Assembly: GCF_001458255.1 (NCBI RefSeq)
Contig: NZ_CYSB01000025.1
Location: forward strand, 1-64,000
Direction: 5' to 3'
Length of the DNA stretch: 64,000 nucleotides
Source of the DNA: Thalassovita autumnalis
Lineage (GTDB): Bacteria; Pseudomonadota; Alphaproteobacteria; Rhodobacterales; Rhodobacteraceae
Below, in pieces: positions 25,284 through 35,202 of the stretch; position 1 is the stretch's first letter; each line of letters starts with the position of its first letter. The notes under the pieces were generated by a model. That model did not search any database. It was not told the DNA's origin and was given only the letters and a program-made list of their open reading frames with translations. The translations under genes were made by a program, and so were the position numbers.

Positions 25284-26786
25284 ATGAGCTTTACCCTCGC
25301 CATTGTAGGCCGCCCCAACGTGGGGAAGTCTACGCTTTTCAACCGCTTAGTCGGCAAAAAACTGGCTCTGGTCGATGACCAGCCGGGGGTAACGCGTGAC
25401 CTGCGCGAAGGCGATGCCAAACTGGGTCACCTGCGATTCACCGTGATTGATACCGCCGGTCTCGAAGAGGCCACCGATGACAGTCTGCAGGGGCGGATGC
25501 GCCGCCTGACCGAACGTGCGGTGGATATGGCGGATGTCTGCCTGTTCATGATTGACGCCCGCACCGGTCTGACCCCCACGGATGAGATGTTTGCCGAGAT
25601 CCTGCGCAAACGCGCCGACAAGGTGATCCTGGCGGCCAACAAGGCCGAAGGCAAAGCTGGCGAAGCTGGCGCGCTGGAGGCCTATAGCCTGGGCCTTGGT
25701 GACCCGCTGCGCCTGTCCGGTGAACACGGCGAAGGCATGGGTGAGCTGATGCACATCCTGCAGCCCATCGCCGATGAGTTCGAAGAACGCGCTGCCCAGC
25801 ATGCGCCGGAAACCGATGTTGACGTCCATATGGACGACGATGAGGAAGAGGTTCTGGACGAACACGGCAACCCGATCACCTATCGTCTGCCGACCTTCGA
25901 CAAGCCGATGCAGATCGCAGTGGTGGGCCGCCCGAACGCGGGCAAATCCACCCTGATCAACAAGATCCTCGGCGAAGACCGCCTGCTGACCGGCCCTGAG
26001 GCCGGGATCACCCGTGACGCCATCTCGCTGACCATTGACTGGGGCGGGCTGCCGGTGCGGATCTGGGACACCGCCGGCATGCGCAAACGCGCCAAGGTGC
26101 AGGACAAGGTTGAAAAACTCTCGGTCTCCGACGGCTTGCGCGCGGTGAAATTTGCCGAAGTGGTGATTGTTCTTTTGGACGCCGCCATTCCCTTTGAACA
26201 GCAGGACCTGCGTATCGCCGATCTGGCGGAACGTGAGGGCCGTGCGGTGATCATCGCGGTGAACAAATGGGACATTGAGGATGAGAAACAGGAAAAGCTG
26301 AAGGCGCTGAAAGAAAGCTTCGACCGCCTTCTACCGCAGCTGCGTGGCGCGCCGCTGATCACGGTGTCCGCAAAAACCGGCCGTGGCCTCAACCGCCTGC
26401 AGGAGGCTGTGGAACGCGCCTACAACGTCTGGAATCGCCGCGTCTCAACCGCCAAGCTGAACCGCTGGCTGAATGCGATGACCGAACAGCACCCGCCGCC
26501 CGCCCCTGGGGGTCGCCGCATCAAGCTGCGCTACATGACCCAGGCCAAAACCCGCCCACCGGGTTTTGTGGTGATGTGTTCGCTGCCCGATAAGCTGCCC
26601 GACAGCTATTCACGCTATCTGGTCAACGGTCTGCGCGAAGACTTTGATATGCCCGGCACGCCGATCCGCCTGACAATGCGCGGGCAGGGGGATAAGAACC
26701 CCTATAAGAATAAGAAAGACAAAAAGCCCGGCGCGCTTGGCAAACACCTGAACAAAAAACGCGGCCTGCCCCGCGGCTCGCACTAA
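25284..26786 (+). CDS. der: ribosome-assembly GTPase Der (EngA)
   Basis: 500-residue double GTPase required for 50S subunit assembly. First G domain: [29 protein letters not shown]. Second G domain: [43 protein letters not shown]-like C-terminal domain ([19 protein letters not shown]) and a basic tail rich in K and R follow. An acidic linker ([12 protein letters not shown]) joins the G domains. ATG preceded by GAGCCATTGAG, a weak site. Confidence 0.97.
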   Translation: MSFTLAIVGRPNVGKSTLFNRLVGKKLALVDDQPGVTRDLREGDAKLGHLRFTVIDTAGLEEATDDSLQGRMRRLTERAVDMADVCLFMIDARTGLTPTDEMFAEILRKRADKVILAANKAEGKAGEAGALEAYSLGLGDPLRLSGEHGEGMGELMHILQPIADEFEERAAQHAPETDVDVHMDDDEEEVLDEHGNPITYRLPTFDKPMQIAVVGRPNAGKSTLINKILGEDRLLTGPEAGITRDAISLTIDWGGLPVRIWDTAGMRKRAKVQDKVEKLSVSDGLRAVKFAEVVIVLLDAAIPFEQQDLRIADLAEREGRAVIIAVNKWDIEDEKQEKLKALKESFDRLLPQLRGAPLITVSAKTGRGLNRLQEAVERAYNVWNRRVSTAKLNRWLNAMTEQHPPPAPGGRRIKLRYMTQAKTRPPGFVVMCSLPDKLPDSYSRYLVNGLREDFDMPGTPIRLTMRGQGDKNPYKNKKDKKPGALGKHLNKKRGLPRGSH

Positions 26787-26798
26787 ACCAAATTAAAT

Positions 26799-26826
26799 TG
26801 GGCGCCCTTCGGGGCGCTCTTTTTGT
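26799..26826 (+). terminator. intrinsic terminator of der
   Basis: GGGCGCCC-TTCG-GGGCGCTC stem-loop followed by TTTTTG. Confidence 0.85.
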
Positions 26827-26861
26827 CTCGGACCTCCGGTCCTCGGGCCTGCCTGCGGCGC

Positions 26862-26912
26862 GAGTATTTGGGGAACGATGAAAGCGGCAATTCACTGTTT
26901 CAAAAATACTCT
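26862..26912. repeat. paired inverted core repeats, locus 4
   Basis: A plus-strand core (GAGTATTTGGGGAAC...) at 26862-26885 faces a minus-strand core (GAGTATTTTTGAAAC...) at 26912-26891. Together they make a long imperfect palindrome with GAGTATTT/AAATACTC ends between the convergent der and serS terminators. Confidence 0.75.
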
Positions 26913-26927
26913 GGTGCGCAGCGCCAC

Positions 26928-26953
26928 AAAAAAGGGGCCCAGCGGGCCCCTTC
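26928..26953 (-). terminator. intrinsic terminator of serS
   Basis: On the minus strand AAGGGGCCC-GCT-GGGCCCCTT is followed by TTTT. Confidence 0.85.
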
Positions 26954-26976
26954 GGTGTTCAGACAGTTTGGCCCGT

Positions 26977-28269
26977 TCAGACCAGCGCGCCCTCGGCGCT
27001 GAGCTTGGTCTTGCCGCCCAGATAGGGGTGCAGTGCGGCAGGCAGGGTGACGGAGCCGTCTTCCTGCTGGCCGTTTTCCAGCACCGCAATCAGGGCGCGC
27101 CCGACGGCGAGGCCGGAGCCGTTTAGCGTATGCACAAACTCAGGCTTGCCGCCCGCCGCGGGTTTGAACCGCGCGTTCATGCGGCGGGCCTGGAAATCCC
27201 CCGCAACCGAGACCGAGGAGATCTCACGGTATTTGTTCTGACCGGGCAGCCAGACCTCCAGATCGTGGGTTTTGATCATGCCAAAGCCCATATCGCCCGA
27301 GCACAGCACCACGGTGCGATAAGGCAGGCCCAGTTTTTCCAGGATCGCCTCGGCGCAGCGGGTCATGCGGTCATGCTCTTCCATCGAATTTTCGGGATGC
27401 ACGATCGAGACCATTTCGACCTTTTCAAACTGGTGCTGGCGCAGCATCCCCGAGGTGTCACGACCGGCGCTGCCCGCTTCGGAGCGGAAACACTGGGTGT
27501 GGGCGCAGTAGCGCAGCGGCAGCGCGGCCTCCTCGACGGTTTCGCCGTTGACGATATTGGTCAGCGTCACCTCAGCGGTGGGAACCAGCCACCAGCCATC
27601 TTCGGTCTTGTAGCTGTCTTCACCAAATTTCGGCAGCTGGCCGGTGCCATACATCATCTCTTCGCGCACCAGAACCGGGGTCCAGGTTTCCTGCAGCTCA
27701 TGCTCTTCCACATGGGTGTCGAGCATCATCTGCGCCAGCGCGCGGTGCACCCGGGCCACGCCCTTCGAAAGCACCACAAAGCGCGAGCCCGAGAGTTTGG
27801 CGGCGGTTTCAAAATCCATGCCCGGCTGCACACCCGACAGTTCATAATGTTCCTTCGGCGCAAAGGTGAACTCCCGCGGGGTGCCCCAGTGGCGCACCTC
27901 AACGTTGTCATCTTCGTCCGCGCCATCCGGCACATCGTCATGCAGGCGGTTGGGCAGGCCCATCAGCAGGTCATTGAGCTGCGCGTCCAGCTCCTTAGCT
28001 TCGGTCTGCATCGCGGCCACTTCGGCTTTTTTCTCACCGACCAGAGCGCGCAGCCGTTCAAACTCGGCCTCATCACCTTTGGCTTTGGCGGCGCCGACCT
28101 CTTTGGCGGCTTTCTTCTGGTCCGACTGGGCGGTTTCGGCCGCCAGGATCTTGGCCCGGCGCGCTTCGTCCAGTTTCAGCACCTCTGATGACATCGGCGC
28201 GGCCCCCCGGCGGGCCAGACCGGCGTCAAAGGCCTCTGGGTTTTCGCGGATCGCTTTGATGTCATGCAT
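26977..28269 (-). CDS. serS: seryl-tRNA synthetase
   Basis: 430-residue class II aminoacyl-tRNA synthetase that charges tRNA-Ser. The N-terminal helical arm (residues ~30-110, [20 protein letters not shown] and later [19 protein letters not shown]) binds the long variable arm. The catalytic domain has [12 protein letters not shown] (motif 1 region), the motif 2 loop [20 protein letters not shown], and motif 3 [16 protein letters not shown]. Complete; convergent with der. Confidence 0.97.
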   Translation of the reverse strand: MHDIKAIRENPEAFDAGLARRGAAPMSSEVLKLDEARRAKILAAETAQSDQKKAAKEVGAAKAKGDEAEFERLRALVGEKKAEVAAMQTEAKELDAQLNDLLMGLPNRLHDDVPDGADEDDNVEVRHWGTPREFTFAPKEHYELSGVQPGMDFETAAKLSGSRFVVLSKGVARVHRALAQMMLDTHVEEHELQETWTPVLVREEMMYGTGQLPKFGEDSYKTEDGWWLVPTAEVTLTNIVNGETVEEAALPLRYCAHTQCFRSEAGSAGRDTSGMLRQHQFEKVEMVSIVHPENSMEEHDRMTRCAEAILEKLGLPYRTVVLCSGDMGFGMIKTHDLEVWLPGQNKYREISSVSVAGDFQARRMNARFKPAAGGKPEFVHTLNGSGLAVGRALIAVLENGQQEDGSVTLPAALHPYLGGKTKLSAEGALV

Positions 28270-28545
28270 GGGTTTGCTCCTTGACCGGAATCATTCTTCA
28301 ACGCTGGCGTTATTGCTGATTTTTGTCTCGGTTGAAAGCCACCATTGCGCCGCGCGGGGGCGTTGGAACCGGGGATCAACCCGTGATCTGCCTGCGATCA
28401 GAAGCCGCCGCCCCTAGGGCATGGCCTGCAAAGCCCGTAAAAGCCTGACCGCAATGCGCAACCCGCCTTGCAAAACCCCGTTAGCGCACATAGGTTCCCT
28501 GCCAAATCGCGGCTCAAGCCGCCTAACGGATCTAAGGACAGACAT

Positions 28546-28830
28546 ATGGAAGCCATCGGCCAGTTCATCCCCCTCATTCTCATCTTCGGTATCATGTATT
28601 TCCTGCTGATCCGTCCGCAGCAGAAGAAGATGAAAGAGCATCAGAACATGGTGAACGCGCTGCGCAAGGGCGATCAGGTGGTCACCCAGGGCGGTCTGAT
28701 CGGCAAGGTTTCCAAAGTTAAGGACGCGGAAAACGAGCTGGAAGTTGAAATCGCCGAAGGTGTGAAGGTCCGCGTTGTCCGCTCGACCATCGCTCAGGTG
28801 AAAAGCAAGACTGAGCCGGCCGAAGGCTGA
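28546..28830 (+). CDS. yajC: preprotein translocase subunit YajC
   Basis: 94-residue single-pass membrane protein associated with SecDF. It has helix FIPLILIFGIMYFLLIRPQQ, then the conserved cytoplasmic KKMKEHQNMVNALRKGDQVV, TQGGLIGKVSKV and IAEGVKVRVVRSTIAQV. The ATG at 28546 follows a TAAGGA site; a TTG at 28468 in the same frame would add non-homologous residues. Starts the yajC-secD-secF group. Confidence 0.95.
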   Translation: MEAIGQFIPLILIFGIMYFLLIRPQQKKMKEHQNMVNALRKGDQVVTQGGLIGKVSKVKDAENELEVEIAEGVKVRVVRSTIAQVKSKTEPAEG

Positions 28831-28846
28831 TCTCACCCCGAAGACC

Positions 28847-28886
28847 GGCCCGAGGGTTTCCTGACCCCCGGGCCTTTTGTTTTTTG
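28847..28886 (+). terminator. terminator or attenuator between yajC and secD
   Basis: GGCCCGAGGGT pairs with ACCCCCGGGCC, followed by TTTTGTTTTTT. It sits in the 69-base gap between two genes expected to be co-transcribed, ending only 14 bases before the secD ATG, so it may lower read-through into secD rather than end the operon. Confidence 0.75.
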
Positions 28887-28899
28887 AAAGCGGTTCACT

Positions 28900-30564
28900 A
28901 TGCTTCAGATTGATATGTGGAAACGGGTGCTGATCTGGGCGGTTTGTGCGCTCGGGATCCTCTGTGCCCTTCCAAATGGGTTTTATGCGCGGGTTGAGGC
29001 CCGTAATGACGCAGTCGCCGCGCTGGAAACAGGCGCCTCGGGCAATGGTCTGGAAGAGCAGGCGGCGCAATGGCCGTCTTTCCTGCCGTCCAGCCTGGTC
29101 AATCTGGGTCTGGACCTGCGCGGTGGCGCACACCTCCTGGCTGAGGTGCAGGTGGCCGATGTTTACGAAAGCCGTCTGCAGGCCATGTGGCCAGAGGTGC
29201 GCGATCTCCTGCGCGAAGAGCGCGACACGATCGGCACCATTCGTCTGCAAAAGACCGAAGGCGCTGAGCTGCGGGTGCGGCTGAACCAGAAACCGGATCA
29301 GGTTGTTGCGGCCGCCGAACTGGTGCGCGGTCTGGCCCGCCCGGTTGTCAGCCTGTCCGGCGCTGGGGCCACCGATATTGATGTCGCCGTGGATGGCGCC
29401 GATATCGTTGTGACCCTGTCTGAGGCAGAACGTGTCGCCACCGATGAGCGCACCGTGGCGCAATCGCTGGAAATCATCCGCCGCCGGATTGATGAGGTGG
29501 GCACGCGTGAGCCGACCATTCAGCGTCAGGGTTCGGACCGGATCCTTATTCAGGTGCCGGGCATTGGTTCGGCCTCTGAGCTGAAAGCGATCATCGGCAC
29601 CACCGCGCAGCTGACCTTCCAGCCGGTTGTAACCCGCACCTCCAACGCCGATATGCCGGCAGGCGCGGGCAACGAACTGCTGCCCTCGCTGGACACGGAA
29701 GGCGAATACTACGTTCTGGAACAGGCCCCCGTGGTCACCGGCGAGGAGCTGGTGGATGCCCAGCCCGCCTTTGACCAGAACGGCCGTCCGGCCGTGAACT
29801 TCCGCTTCAACACCACAGGTGCGCGGAAGTTTGGCGATTACACCGCTGAAAACATCGGCAACCCCTTTGCGATTGTTCTGGATGGCGAGGTCATTTCGGC
29901 CCCCGTGATCCAGTCGCATATCCCGGGTGGATCCGGCATCATCACCGGCAACTTCACCGTTGAGGAAAGCACCAACCTGGCGGTTTTGCTGCGTGCGGGC
30001 GCCCTGCCTGCGGGTCTGGAGTTCCTCGAAGAGCGCACCATCGGGCCAGAACTGGGGGCAGACAGTATCGCCGCCGGTCAGATCGCCTGTATTGTGGCCT
30101 TCGTCGCGGTTCTGGTCTTCATGGTGCTGAGCTATGGCCTGTTTGGTCTGTTCGCCAATATCGCGCTTCTGGTGAACGTCGCCCTGATCTTTGGCGCGCT
30201 GAGCCTCATCGGCGGCACTTTGACCTTGCCGGGCATCGCAGGTATCGTTTTGACCATCGGTATGGCGGTGGACGCCAATGTGCTGGTCTTTGAACGGATC
30301 CGCGAAGAACTGCGCACCGCCAAAGGGCCAGCCCGCGCGATTGAGCTGGGCTATGACCGCGCACTTTCGGCGATCATTGATGCCAACATCACCACTTTCA
30401 TCATTGCTGTGATCCTCTTCGTCATGGGCTCGGGCCCGGTCAAAGGCTTTGCGATCACACTGGGCCTCGGGATTCTCACCTCGGTCTTCACCGCGATCTT
30501 CGTGACGCGGCTGCTGATCGTGATGTGGTTCGAACGTAAACGCCCCAAAACCATCGAGGTCTGA
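28900..30564 (+). CDS. secD: protein translocase subunit SecD
   Basis: 554-residue inner-membrane protein that uses the proton gradient to drive late steps of Sec export. It has an N-terminal helix, the conserved LGLDLRGGAHLLAEV, a large periplasmic domain (RRRIDEVGTREPTIQRQG; IVLDGEVISAPVI), and five C-terminal helices with ERTIGPELGADSI and GMAVDANVLVFERIREEL. secF starts three bases later. Confidence 0.97.
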   Translation: MLQIDMWKRVLIWAVCALGILCALPNGFYARVEARNDAVAALETGASGNGLEEQAAQWPSFLPSSLVNLGLDLRGGAHLLAEVQVADVYESRLQAMWPEVRDLLREERDTIGTIRLQKTEGAELRVRLNQKPDQVVAAAELVRGLARPVVSLSGAGATDIDVAVDGADIVVTLSEAERVATDERTVAQSLEIIRRRIDEVGTREPTIQRQGSDRILIQVPGIGSASELKAIIGTTAQLTFQPVVTRTSNADMPAGAGNELLPSLDTEGEYYVLEQAPVVTGEELVDAQPAFDQNGRPAVNFRFNTTGARKFGDYTAENIGNPFAIVLDGEVISAPVIQSHIPGGSGIITGNFTVEESTNLAVLLRAGALPAGLEFLEERTIGPELGADSIAAGQIACIVAFVAVLVFMVLSYGLFGLFANIALLVNVALIFGALSLIGGTLTLPGIAGIVLTIGMAVDANVLVFERIREELRTAKGPARAIELGYDRALSAIIDANITTFIIAVILFVMGSGPVKGFAITLGLGILTSVFTAIFVTRLLIVMWFERKRPKTIEV

Positions 30565-30566
30565 TC

Positions 30567-31535
30567 ATGCGTTTGAGACTGTTTAGCGAAGTCCCCAACT
30601 ACGACTTCTTCCGCCTGCGCAAGCTGACCATGGGCCTGTCTGTGGTGGCGGTCATTGCCTCGCTGGTGGCCTGGCTGGTCATTGGCCTGAACTTCGGCAT
30701 CGATTTCCGCGGTGGCACCACCATCCGGACACAGGCCGAAACCGCCGTGGACGTGGGCGCCTACCGTGGCGCGCTGGATCCGCTGCAGCTGGGCGATGTG
30801 TCGATCACCGAGGTGTTTGATCCTTCGTTTGCCGAGGATGAGCATGTTGCGATGATCCGAATCCAGGCGCAGGAAGGTCAGGAAAGCGTCACCGAAGAGG
30901 TAATCACCCAGATCGAAGACGCGCTGAAGAGCGTGGATCCCACCATCACCTTCCCGCTGGTCGAATCTGTTGGCCCCAAGGTGTCGGGCGAGCTGATCCA
31001 AACCGCGATCATCGCAGTTGCGGCCTCGCTGGCAGCGATCCTGTTCTATATCTGGCTGCGCTTTGAATGGCAGTTCTCGGTCGGCGCGGTGGCAGCACTG
31101 GCGCATGACGTGATCCTGACCATCGGCATCTTCTCGGTGCTGCAGATCCGGTTCGAACTGGCCACCATTGCGGCGCTGCTGACCATCATCGGCTATTCGA
31201 TCAACGACACTGTGGTGATCTTTGACCGCCTGCGCGAAAACCTGATCAAGTATAAGGTAAAACCGCTGACCGATCTGATGAACCTCACGGTGAACGAAAC
31301 CCTCAGCCGGACGATCATGACCTCGGGCACCACGCTTCTGGCGCTGATCGCCCTGCTGACGCTGGGTGGCGATGTGATCCGTGGCTTTGTGTTTGCGATC
31401 ACCTGGGGCGTCATTGTGGGCACTTATTCTTCGGTCTATGTGGCCAAGAATGTGGTGCTGATGCTGGGTGTGAAACGCGACTGGTCCAAGCCTGACAACA
31501 ATCAGGGCAATCAGTTCGGGAACGTAGATGCCTGA
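30567..31535 (+). CDS. secF: protein translocase subunit SecF
   Basis: 322-residue partner of SecD. The first helix is followed by LNFGIDFRGGTTIRTQ; the SecF motif VGPKVSGELIQTAIIAV and C-terminal GYSINDTVVIFDRLREN and ETLSRTIMTSGTTLLAL are present. It overlaps the following TSUP gene by 8 bases. Confidence 0.97.
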   Translation: MRLRLFSEVPNYDFFRLRKLTMGLSVVAVIASLVAWLVIGLNFGIDFRGGTTIRTQAETAVDVGAYRGALDPLQLGDVSITEVFDPSFAEDEHVAMIRIQAQEGQESVTEEVITQIEDALKSVDPTITFPLVESVGPKVSGELIQTAIIAVAASLAAILFYIWLRFEWQFSVGAVAALAHDVILTIGIFSVLQIRFELATIAALLTIIGYSINDTVVIFDRLRENLIKYKVKPLTDLMNLTVNETLSRTIMTSGTTLLALIALLTLGGDVIRGFVFAITWGVIVGTYSSVYVAKNVVLMLGVKRDWSKPDNNQGNQFGNVDA

Positions 31536-32301
31536 CATTCTGAGCGAAGTGCTGGCCTTTGACGGGCTGGCCTCGCTCTGTGCAGGGGTATTTTTGGCAG
31601 GGGCGGTGCGGGGCTTTTCAGGCTTTGGCGCCGCCCTTGTCTATATGCCCATCGCAGGCCAGTTCATGCCGCCGGTCTGGGCGCTGATCACCCTTGTGGT
31701 GATGGAGGTCTTTGGCCCGATCCCCAACCTGCCCAGTGCCTGGCGCACCGCAGACCTGGGGCAGGTGGGCCGCATTGCCCTGGGCGGGGCAGTGGCCCTG
31801 CCCATTGGCCTGGCGGTGCTGCTGGCGGTGGAGCCGGAGGTGTTTCGCTATGCGGTCAGCGCCATTGCGCTGATGGTGCCGTTTCTGTTGATGAGCGGTA
31901 TGCGCCTCAAGGGGGCGATCACGCAACCGATGCAATATGGCACCGGTCTGATCTCGGGCTTCATTGGTGGGGTGGCCGGTCTGCCGGGGCCGCCGGTGAT
32001 CCTGCTTTATATGGCCTCCACAACCGCGGCTGCAGTGACGCGGGCCAATATCATGCTCTACCTTGTGGCGGTGGATCTGCTCCTGATTGGCATTCTCAGC
32101 CTGATTGGCATTCTCAGCCTGAAAGGCGAAATGGCGCTGATGCCGCTGGTGCTGGGTCTGTTGCTGGCAATCCCGAATCTGCTGGGCAATCTGGCTGGGG
32201 CCGCTATGTTCCACCCCGACCGCCAAATGCTTTATCGTGTGTTTGGCTATGTGGTGATGATCACGGTTGGCCTCAGCGGGCTTCCGCTGTGGGACGGCTG
32301 A
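31528..32301 (+). CDS. TauE/SafE (TSUP) family transporter
   Basis: 257-residue polytopic inner-membrane protein, family TSUP. It shows GAVRGFSGFGAALVYMP (N-terminal repeat motif) and GLISGFIGGVAGLPGPPVIL (second repeat). The substrate is unknown. It overlaps secF by 8 bases, so it is in the sec transcription unit, yet no functional link to Sec is known to me. An exact 18-base tandem duplication (32083-32118) repeats LIGILS within a membrane helix. Distinct from the 1381-2205 gene. Confidence 0.85.
   Translation: MPDILSEVLAFDGLASLCAGVFLAGAVRGFSGFGAALVYMPIAGQFMPPVWALITLVVMEVFGPIPNLPSAWRTADLGQVGRIALGGAVALPIGLAVLLAVEPEVFRYAVSAIALMVPFLLMSGMRLKGAITQPMQYGTGLISGFIGGVAGLPGPPVILLYMASTTAAAVTRANIMLYLVAVDLLLIGILSLIGILSLKGEMALMPLVLGLLLAIPNLLGNLAGAAMFHPDRQMLYRVFGYVVMITVGLSGLPLWDG
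32083..32118 (+). repeat. exact 18-bp in-frame tandem duplication
   Basis: The unit CTGATTGGCATTCTCAGC occurs twice back to back (32083-32100, 32101-32118) in the TSUP gene, repeating six hydrophobic residues (LIGILS). Identity at all positions, including third codon positions, implies a recent slippage event. Confidence 0.9.
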
Positions 32302-32376
32302 GTGTTTAGCCAGCTGAACCGAATGGGCCCGTTGGGTCAGTACGGTCGGCGATGACCGTTAGGACAGGGGGACAGG

Positions 32377-32730
32377 ATGCAGCTTAACGAAGTGAGTTTC
32401 AGCGACGCCGTGCCAGTGGATGGCTATGGCCCTGGGTTTTTCCGCATCGGCGGAAAGGTGATAGAAGGCGCGGTGATCGTGACCGAAAAACAGGCTCGCA
32501 GCTGGGCCGGTCTGCAGGACGCTGAGGCGCTGAAAGCGCTGGCCGGCGATCATGACGTGATCTTCGTCGGCATGGGGGCAGAGATTGCCCATCTGCCCAA
32601 AGACCTGCGAACCGAACTGGACGCCGCCGGTGTCGGGGTTGAGGTGATGTCCTCCCCCTCGGCCTGCCGCACCTACAATGTGCTGCTGTCTGAGGGGCGG
32701 CGTGTGGCGCTGGCGGTGCTGCCGGTTTGA
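32377..32730 (+). CDS. Mth938-like domain protein
   Basis: 117-residue protein of the Mth938/NDUFAF3-like family. It has the NEVSFSDAVPVDGYGPGFFR start, GAVIVTEKQARSW, DVIFVGMGAEIAHLP and a closing VMSSPSACRTYNVLLSEGR. Mitochondrial NDUFAF3 assists complex I assembly; the role of bacterial members is not established. It lies between the sec and ccm genes. Confidence 0.88.
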   Translation: MQLNEVSFSDAVPVDGYGPGFFRIGGKVIEGAVIVTEKQARSWAGLQDAEALKALAGDHDVIFVGMGAEIAHLPKDLRTELDAAGVGVEVMSSPSACRTYNVLLSEGRRVALAVLPV

Positions 32731-32735
32731 GGGGG

Positions 32736-32808
32736 AAGGGGGCGTTGCCCCCTCCGTTCAAAAGGGTTTTGAACGTCACCCCCAGAGTATTTCTGAAACG
32801 TTGAAAGC
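32736..32808 (+). repeat. dispersed core repeat with GC hairpin, locus 5
   Basis: Starts 5 bases after the Mth938-type stop codon. GGGGGCGTTGCCCCC and TTCAAAAGGGTTTTGAA hairpins are followed by the core at 32785-32808. That core is identical at all 24 positions to the one inside the NAD(P)HX repair gene (locus 8). Confidence 0.8.
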
Positions 32809-32914
32809 GATTTTCGGCAGATTTCCCCGGTTTGCCTGACACAGGTCAAGACGCGGTGTCGCGGCAGGCATTAAGGCGCTTTGCGATGCGCAAACAATGG
32901 GATAGGACCATTGC

Positions 32915-33532
32915 ATGGAATTGAATGTGTCAGACCTCACCGTGACCCGTGGCGGGATCAAAGTCCTGGAGGACGTCAGCTTTGCCGTCAAGGCGGGCGA
33001 GGCGCTGGTGCTGCGTGGCCCCAATGGGATCGGCAAGACCACGTTGTTGCGCACGGTCGCAGGTCTGCAGCCGGCGCTGCGGGGGGAGGTCAGCCTTGAC
33101 CGCGAACAGATGGCCTATGCCGGCCATGCCGATGGCATCAAGGCCCCGCTGAGTGTCACTGAGAACCTGGAGTTCTGGGCCGCGGTCTTTGGCACCGGAT
33201 CGATCGCCCCGGCGCTACAGGCCTTTGATCTGGAGGCGCTGGCGGCACGGCCCGCAGGGGCGCTGTCGGCGGGGCAGAAACGGCGGTTGGGTCTGGCGCG
33301 CATGGTGGTCACGGGCCGCCCTGTCTGGGTGATGGATGAGCCGACCGTGTCACTGGACACCAGCGCGGTGCAGCTTTTTGCCGAGGCCGTGCGGGCCCAT
33401 CTGGCGGGCGGAGGTCTGGCGCTGCTGGCCACCCATATCGATCTGGGGCTGGCTGAGGCGCGGGTGCTGGATGTGGGCCCGTTCAAAGCCAAACCACCGG
33501 CGCTGGAAGATTTTGACGGAGCGTTCCTGTGA
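32915..33532 (+). CDS. ccmA: heme exporter ATP-binding protein CcmA
   Basis: 205-residue ABC ATPase of cytochrome c maturation system I. Walker [19 protein letters not shown], signature [13 protein letters not shown], Walker [13 protein letters not shown] and the H-loop in [10 protein letters not shown] are intact. With CcmB it powers release of holo-CcmE from CcmC. The GTG start of ccmB overlaps its stop codon (GTGA). Confidence 0.95.
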   Translation: MELNVSDLTVTRGGIKVLEDVSFAVKAGEALVLRGPNGIGKTTLLRTVAGLQPALRGEVSLDREQMAYAGHADGIKAPLSVTENLEFWAAVFGTGSIAPALQAFDLEALAARPAGALSAGQKRRLGLARMVVTGRPVWVMDEPTVSLDTSAVQLFAEAVRAHLAGGGLALLATHIDLGLAEARVLDVGPFKAKPPALEDFDGAFL

Positions 33533-34185
33533 TTGCCCTTTTGATGCGAGATCTGAAACTGGCCATTCGCGCCGGGGGTGGTTTTGGCCTGGGGCTGGCC
33601 TTTTTTCTGATCGTGGTGGTGCTGGTGCCCTTTGGCGTCGGGCCAAATTCAGGTCTGCTGAGTAAAATTGCCCCCGGCGTTCTGTGGCTGGGCGCGCTTT
33701 TGGCTTGCCTGTTGTCACTGGACCGGATTTTTGCGCTGGATTGGGAGGATGGCTCGCTGGATCTTTTGGCCACCGCGCCCCTGCCATTGGAGGCCATTGT
33801 CAGCGTCAAGGCGCTGGCCCATTGGCTGACCACTGGGCTGCCGCTGGTGCTGGCGGCGCCGGTCTTTGCCATCCTTTTGAACCTGCCTACCGCTGGCTAT
33901 GGCCCGCTGGTGCTGTCACTGTTGATCGGCACCCCGGCGCTGAGCGTGATTGGCACCTTTGGCGCGGCGCTGACGGTGGGGTTGAAACGCGGTGGCCTGC
34001 TCCTGAGCCTTTTGGTGCTGCCGCTCTATGTGCCGACGCTGATTTTCGGCGCCGAGATGGCGCGGCGGTCGATTGAGGGGTTGAACGCGCAGACATCGCT
34101 CTTGATGCTGGCGGGGATCACATGCGCGGTGATCGCACTGCTGCCATTTGCCTCAGCCGCTGTTTTGCGTGTGAACCTTAGATAG
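33529..34185 (+). CDS. ccmB: heme exporter membrane protein CcmB
   Basis: 218-residue six-helix membrane subunit that pairs with CcmA. Family stretches include [24 protein letters not shown] (in part), [18 protein letters not shown] and [16 protein letters not shown] start in a four-base overlap with ccmA. Confidence 0.94.
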   Translation: MIALLMRDLKLAIRAGGGFGLGLAFFLIVVVLVPFGVGPNSGLLSKIAPGVLWLGALLACLLSLDRIFALDWEDGSLDLLATAPLPLEAIVSVKALAHWLTTGLPLVLAAPVFAILLNLPTAGYGPLVLSLLIGTPALSVIGTFGAALTVGLKRGGLLLSLLVLPLYVPTLIFGAEMARRSIEGLNAQTSLLMLAGITCAVIALLPFASAAVLRVNLR

Positions 34186-34273
34186 GGGGCACGTGGAATG
34201 GCCGACACGGAACCGACGAAGACTTGAACAGGGACGCTCTTGCAATGGGCGTCAGGACGGATAGGAAAGAGAC

Positions 34274-35023
34274 ATGAGCTCGATCTGGGAATATGCCAAC
34301 CCAAAAAAATTCATTGCGACTACGGACCGGCTGCTGCCCTGGGTCTCAGCGCTGGCGCTTGGCCTAATGGTGCTGGGTCTGGTCTGGGGGTTTTTCTTCA
34401 CGCCGGATGACTTCCGTCAGGGATCCACGGTCAAGATCATCTATATCCATGTGCCCTCGGCCATGATGGCGATCAACGCCTGGGCGATGATGCTGGTGGC
34501 TTCGCTGGTCTGGATCGTGCGCCGGCATCACGTGTCGGCGCTGGCTGCCCGTGCTGCTGCCCCAATTGGTGCGGTGATGACGGTGATTGCGCTGGCCACC
34601 GGGGCGATCTGGGGCCAGCCGATGTGGGGCACCTGGTGGGAATGGGATCCGCGGCTGACCTCCTTCCTGATCCTGTTTTTGTTCTACCTGGGCTATATCG
34701 CGCTGTGGTCCGCGATAGAGGATGATGACACCGCCGCCGACCTGACCTCGATCCTGTGTCTTGTCGGATCGGTCTTTGCGCTTCTCAGCCGCTATGCGGT
34801 GAACTTCTGGAACCAGGGCCTGCATCAGGGTGCTTCGGTCCTGCGCGCCGGCGCCCTTGCGGGCGACACCGAGGAGCGGGTGAGCAATGTCTTTGCCACG
34901 CCCTTGTTCATCTCCATGGCAGGCTTCCTGATGCTGTTCATCGCGCTGGTCTTCCTGCGCACCCAAACCGAAATTCGCGCCCGTCGCATGCGGGCGCTCT
35001 TGGCCCGTGAAAGGATGCAATGA
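34274..35023 (+). CDS. ccmC: heme handling protein CcmC
   Basis: 249-residue membrane protein that loads heme onto CcmE. The heme-binding tryptophan-rich motif GTWWEWDPRLTSFLIL and the flanking periplasmic histidines (IYIHVPSAMMAIN and NQGLHQGAS) are present. Separated from ccmB by an 88-base gap with no obvious gene. Confidence 0.96.
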   Translation: MSSIWEYANPKKFIATTDRLLPWVSALALGLMVLGLVWGFFFTPDDFRQGSTVKIIYIHVPSAMMAINAWAMMLVASLVWIVRRHHVSALAARAAAPIGAVMTVIALATGAIWGQPMWGTWWEWDPRLTSFLILFLFYLGYIALWSAIEDDDTAADLTSILCLVGSVFALLSRYAVNFWNQGLHQGASVLRAGALAGDTEERVSNVFATPLFISMAGFLMLFIALVFLRTQTEIRARRMRALLARERMQ

Positions 35024-35202
35024 TGCCTGATCTGGGAAAATACGCTGAGGCGGTGCTGTCCTCCTACGCCATTTCGCTGGGGCTGATCGTGGCGCTGGTG
35101 GTGCTGTCGGTCCTGCGCGCCCGAAAGGTCAAGGCGCAGCTGGCCGAGGTTGAGGCCCGCGGCAAAACCGGTGGTAAAGCACAGGAGCAGGCAGATGGCT
35201 AA
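35020..35202 (+). CDS. ccmD: heme exporter protein CcmD
   Basis: Small single-helix protein (60 or 59 aa depending on whether the ATG at 35020 or the adjacent ATG at 35023 is used). Pattern: LGKYAEAVLSSYAISLGLI followed by a basic RARKVKAQ segment, typical of CcmD, which helps release holo-CcmE. The first ATG overlaps the ccmC stop by four bases. Confidence 0.9.
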   Translation: MMPDLGKYAEAVLSSYAISLGLIVALVVLSVLRARKVKAQLAEVEARGKTGGKAQEQADG

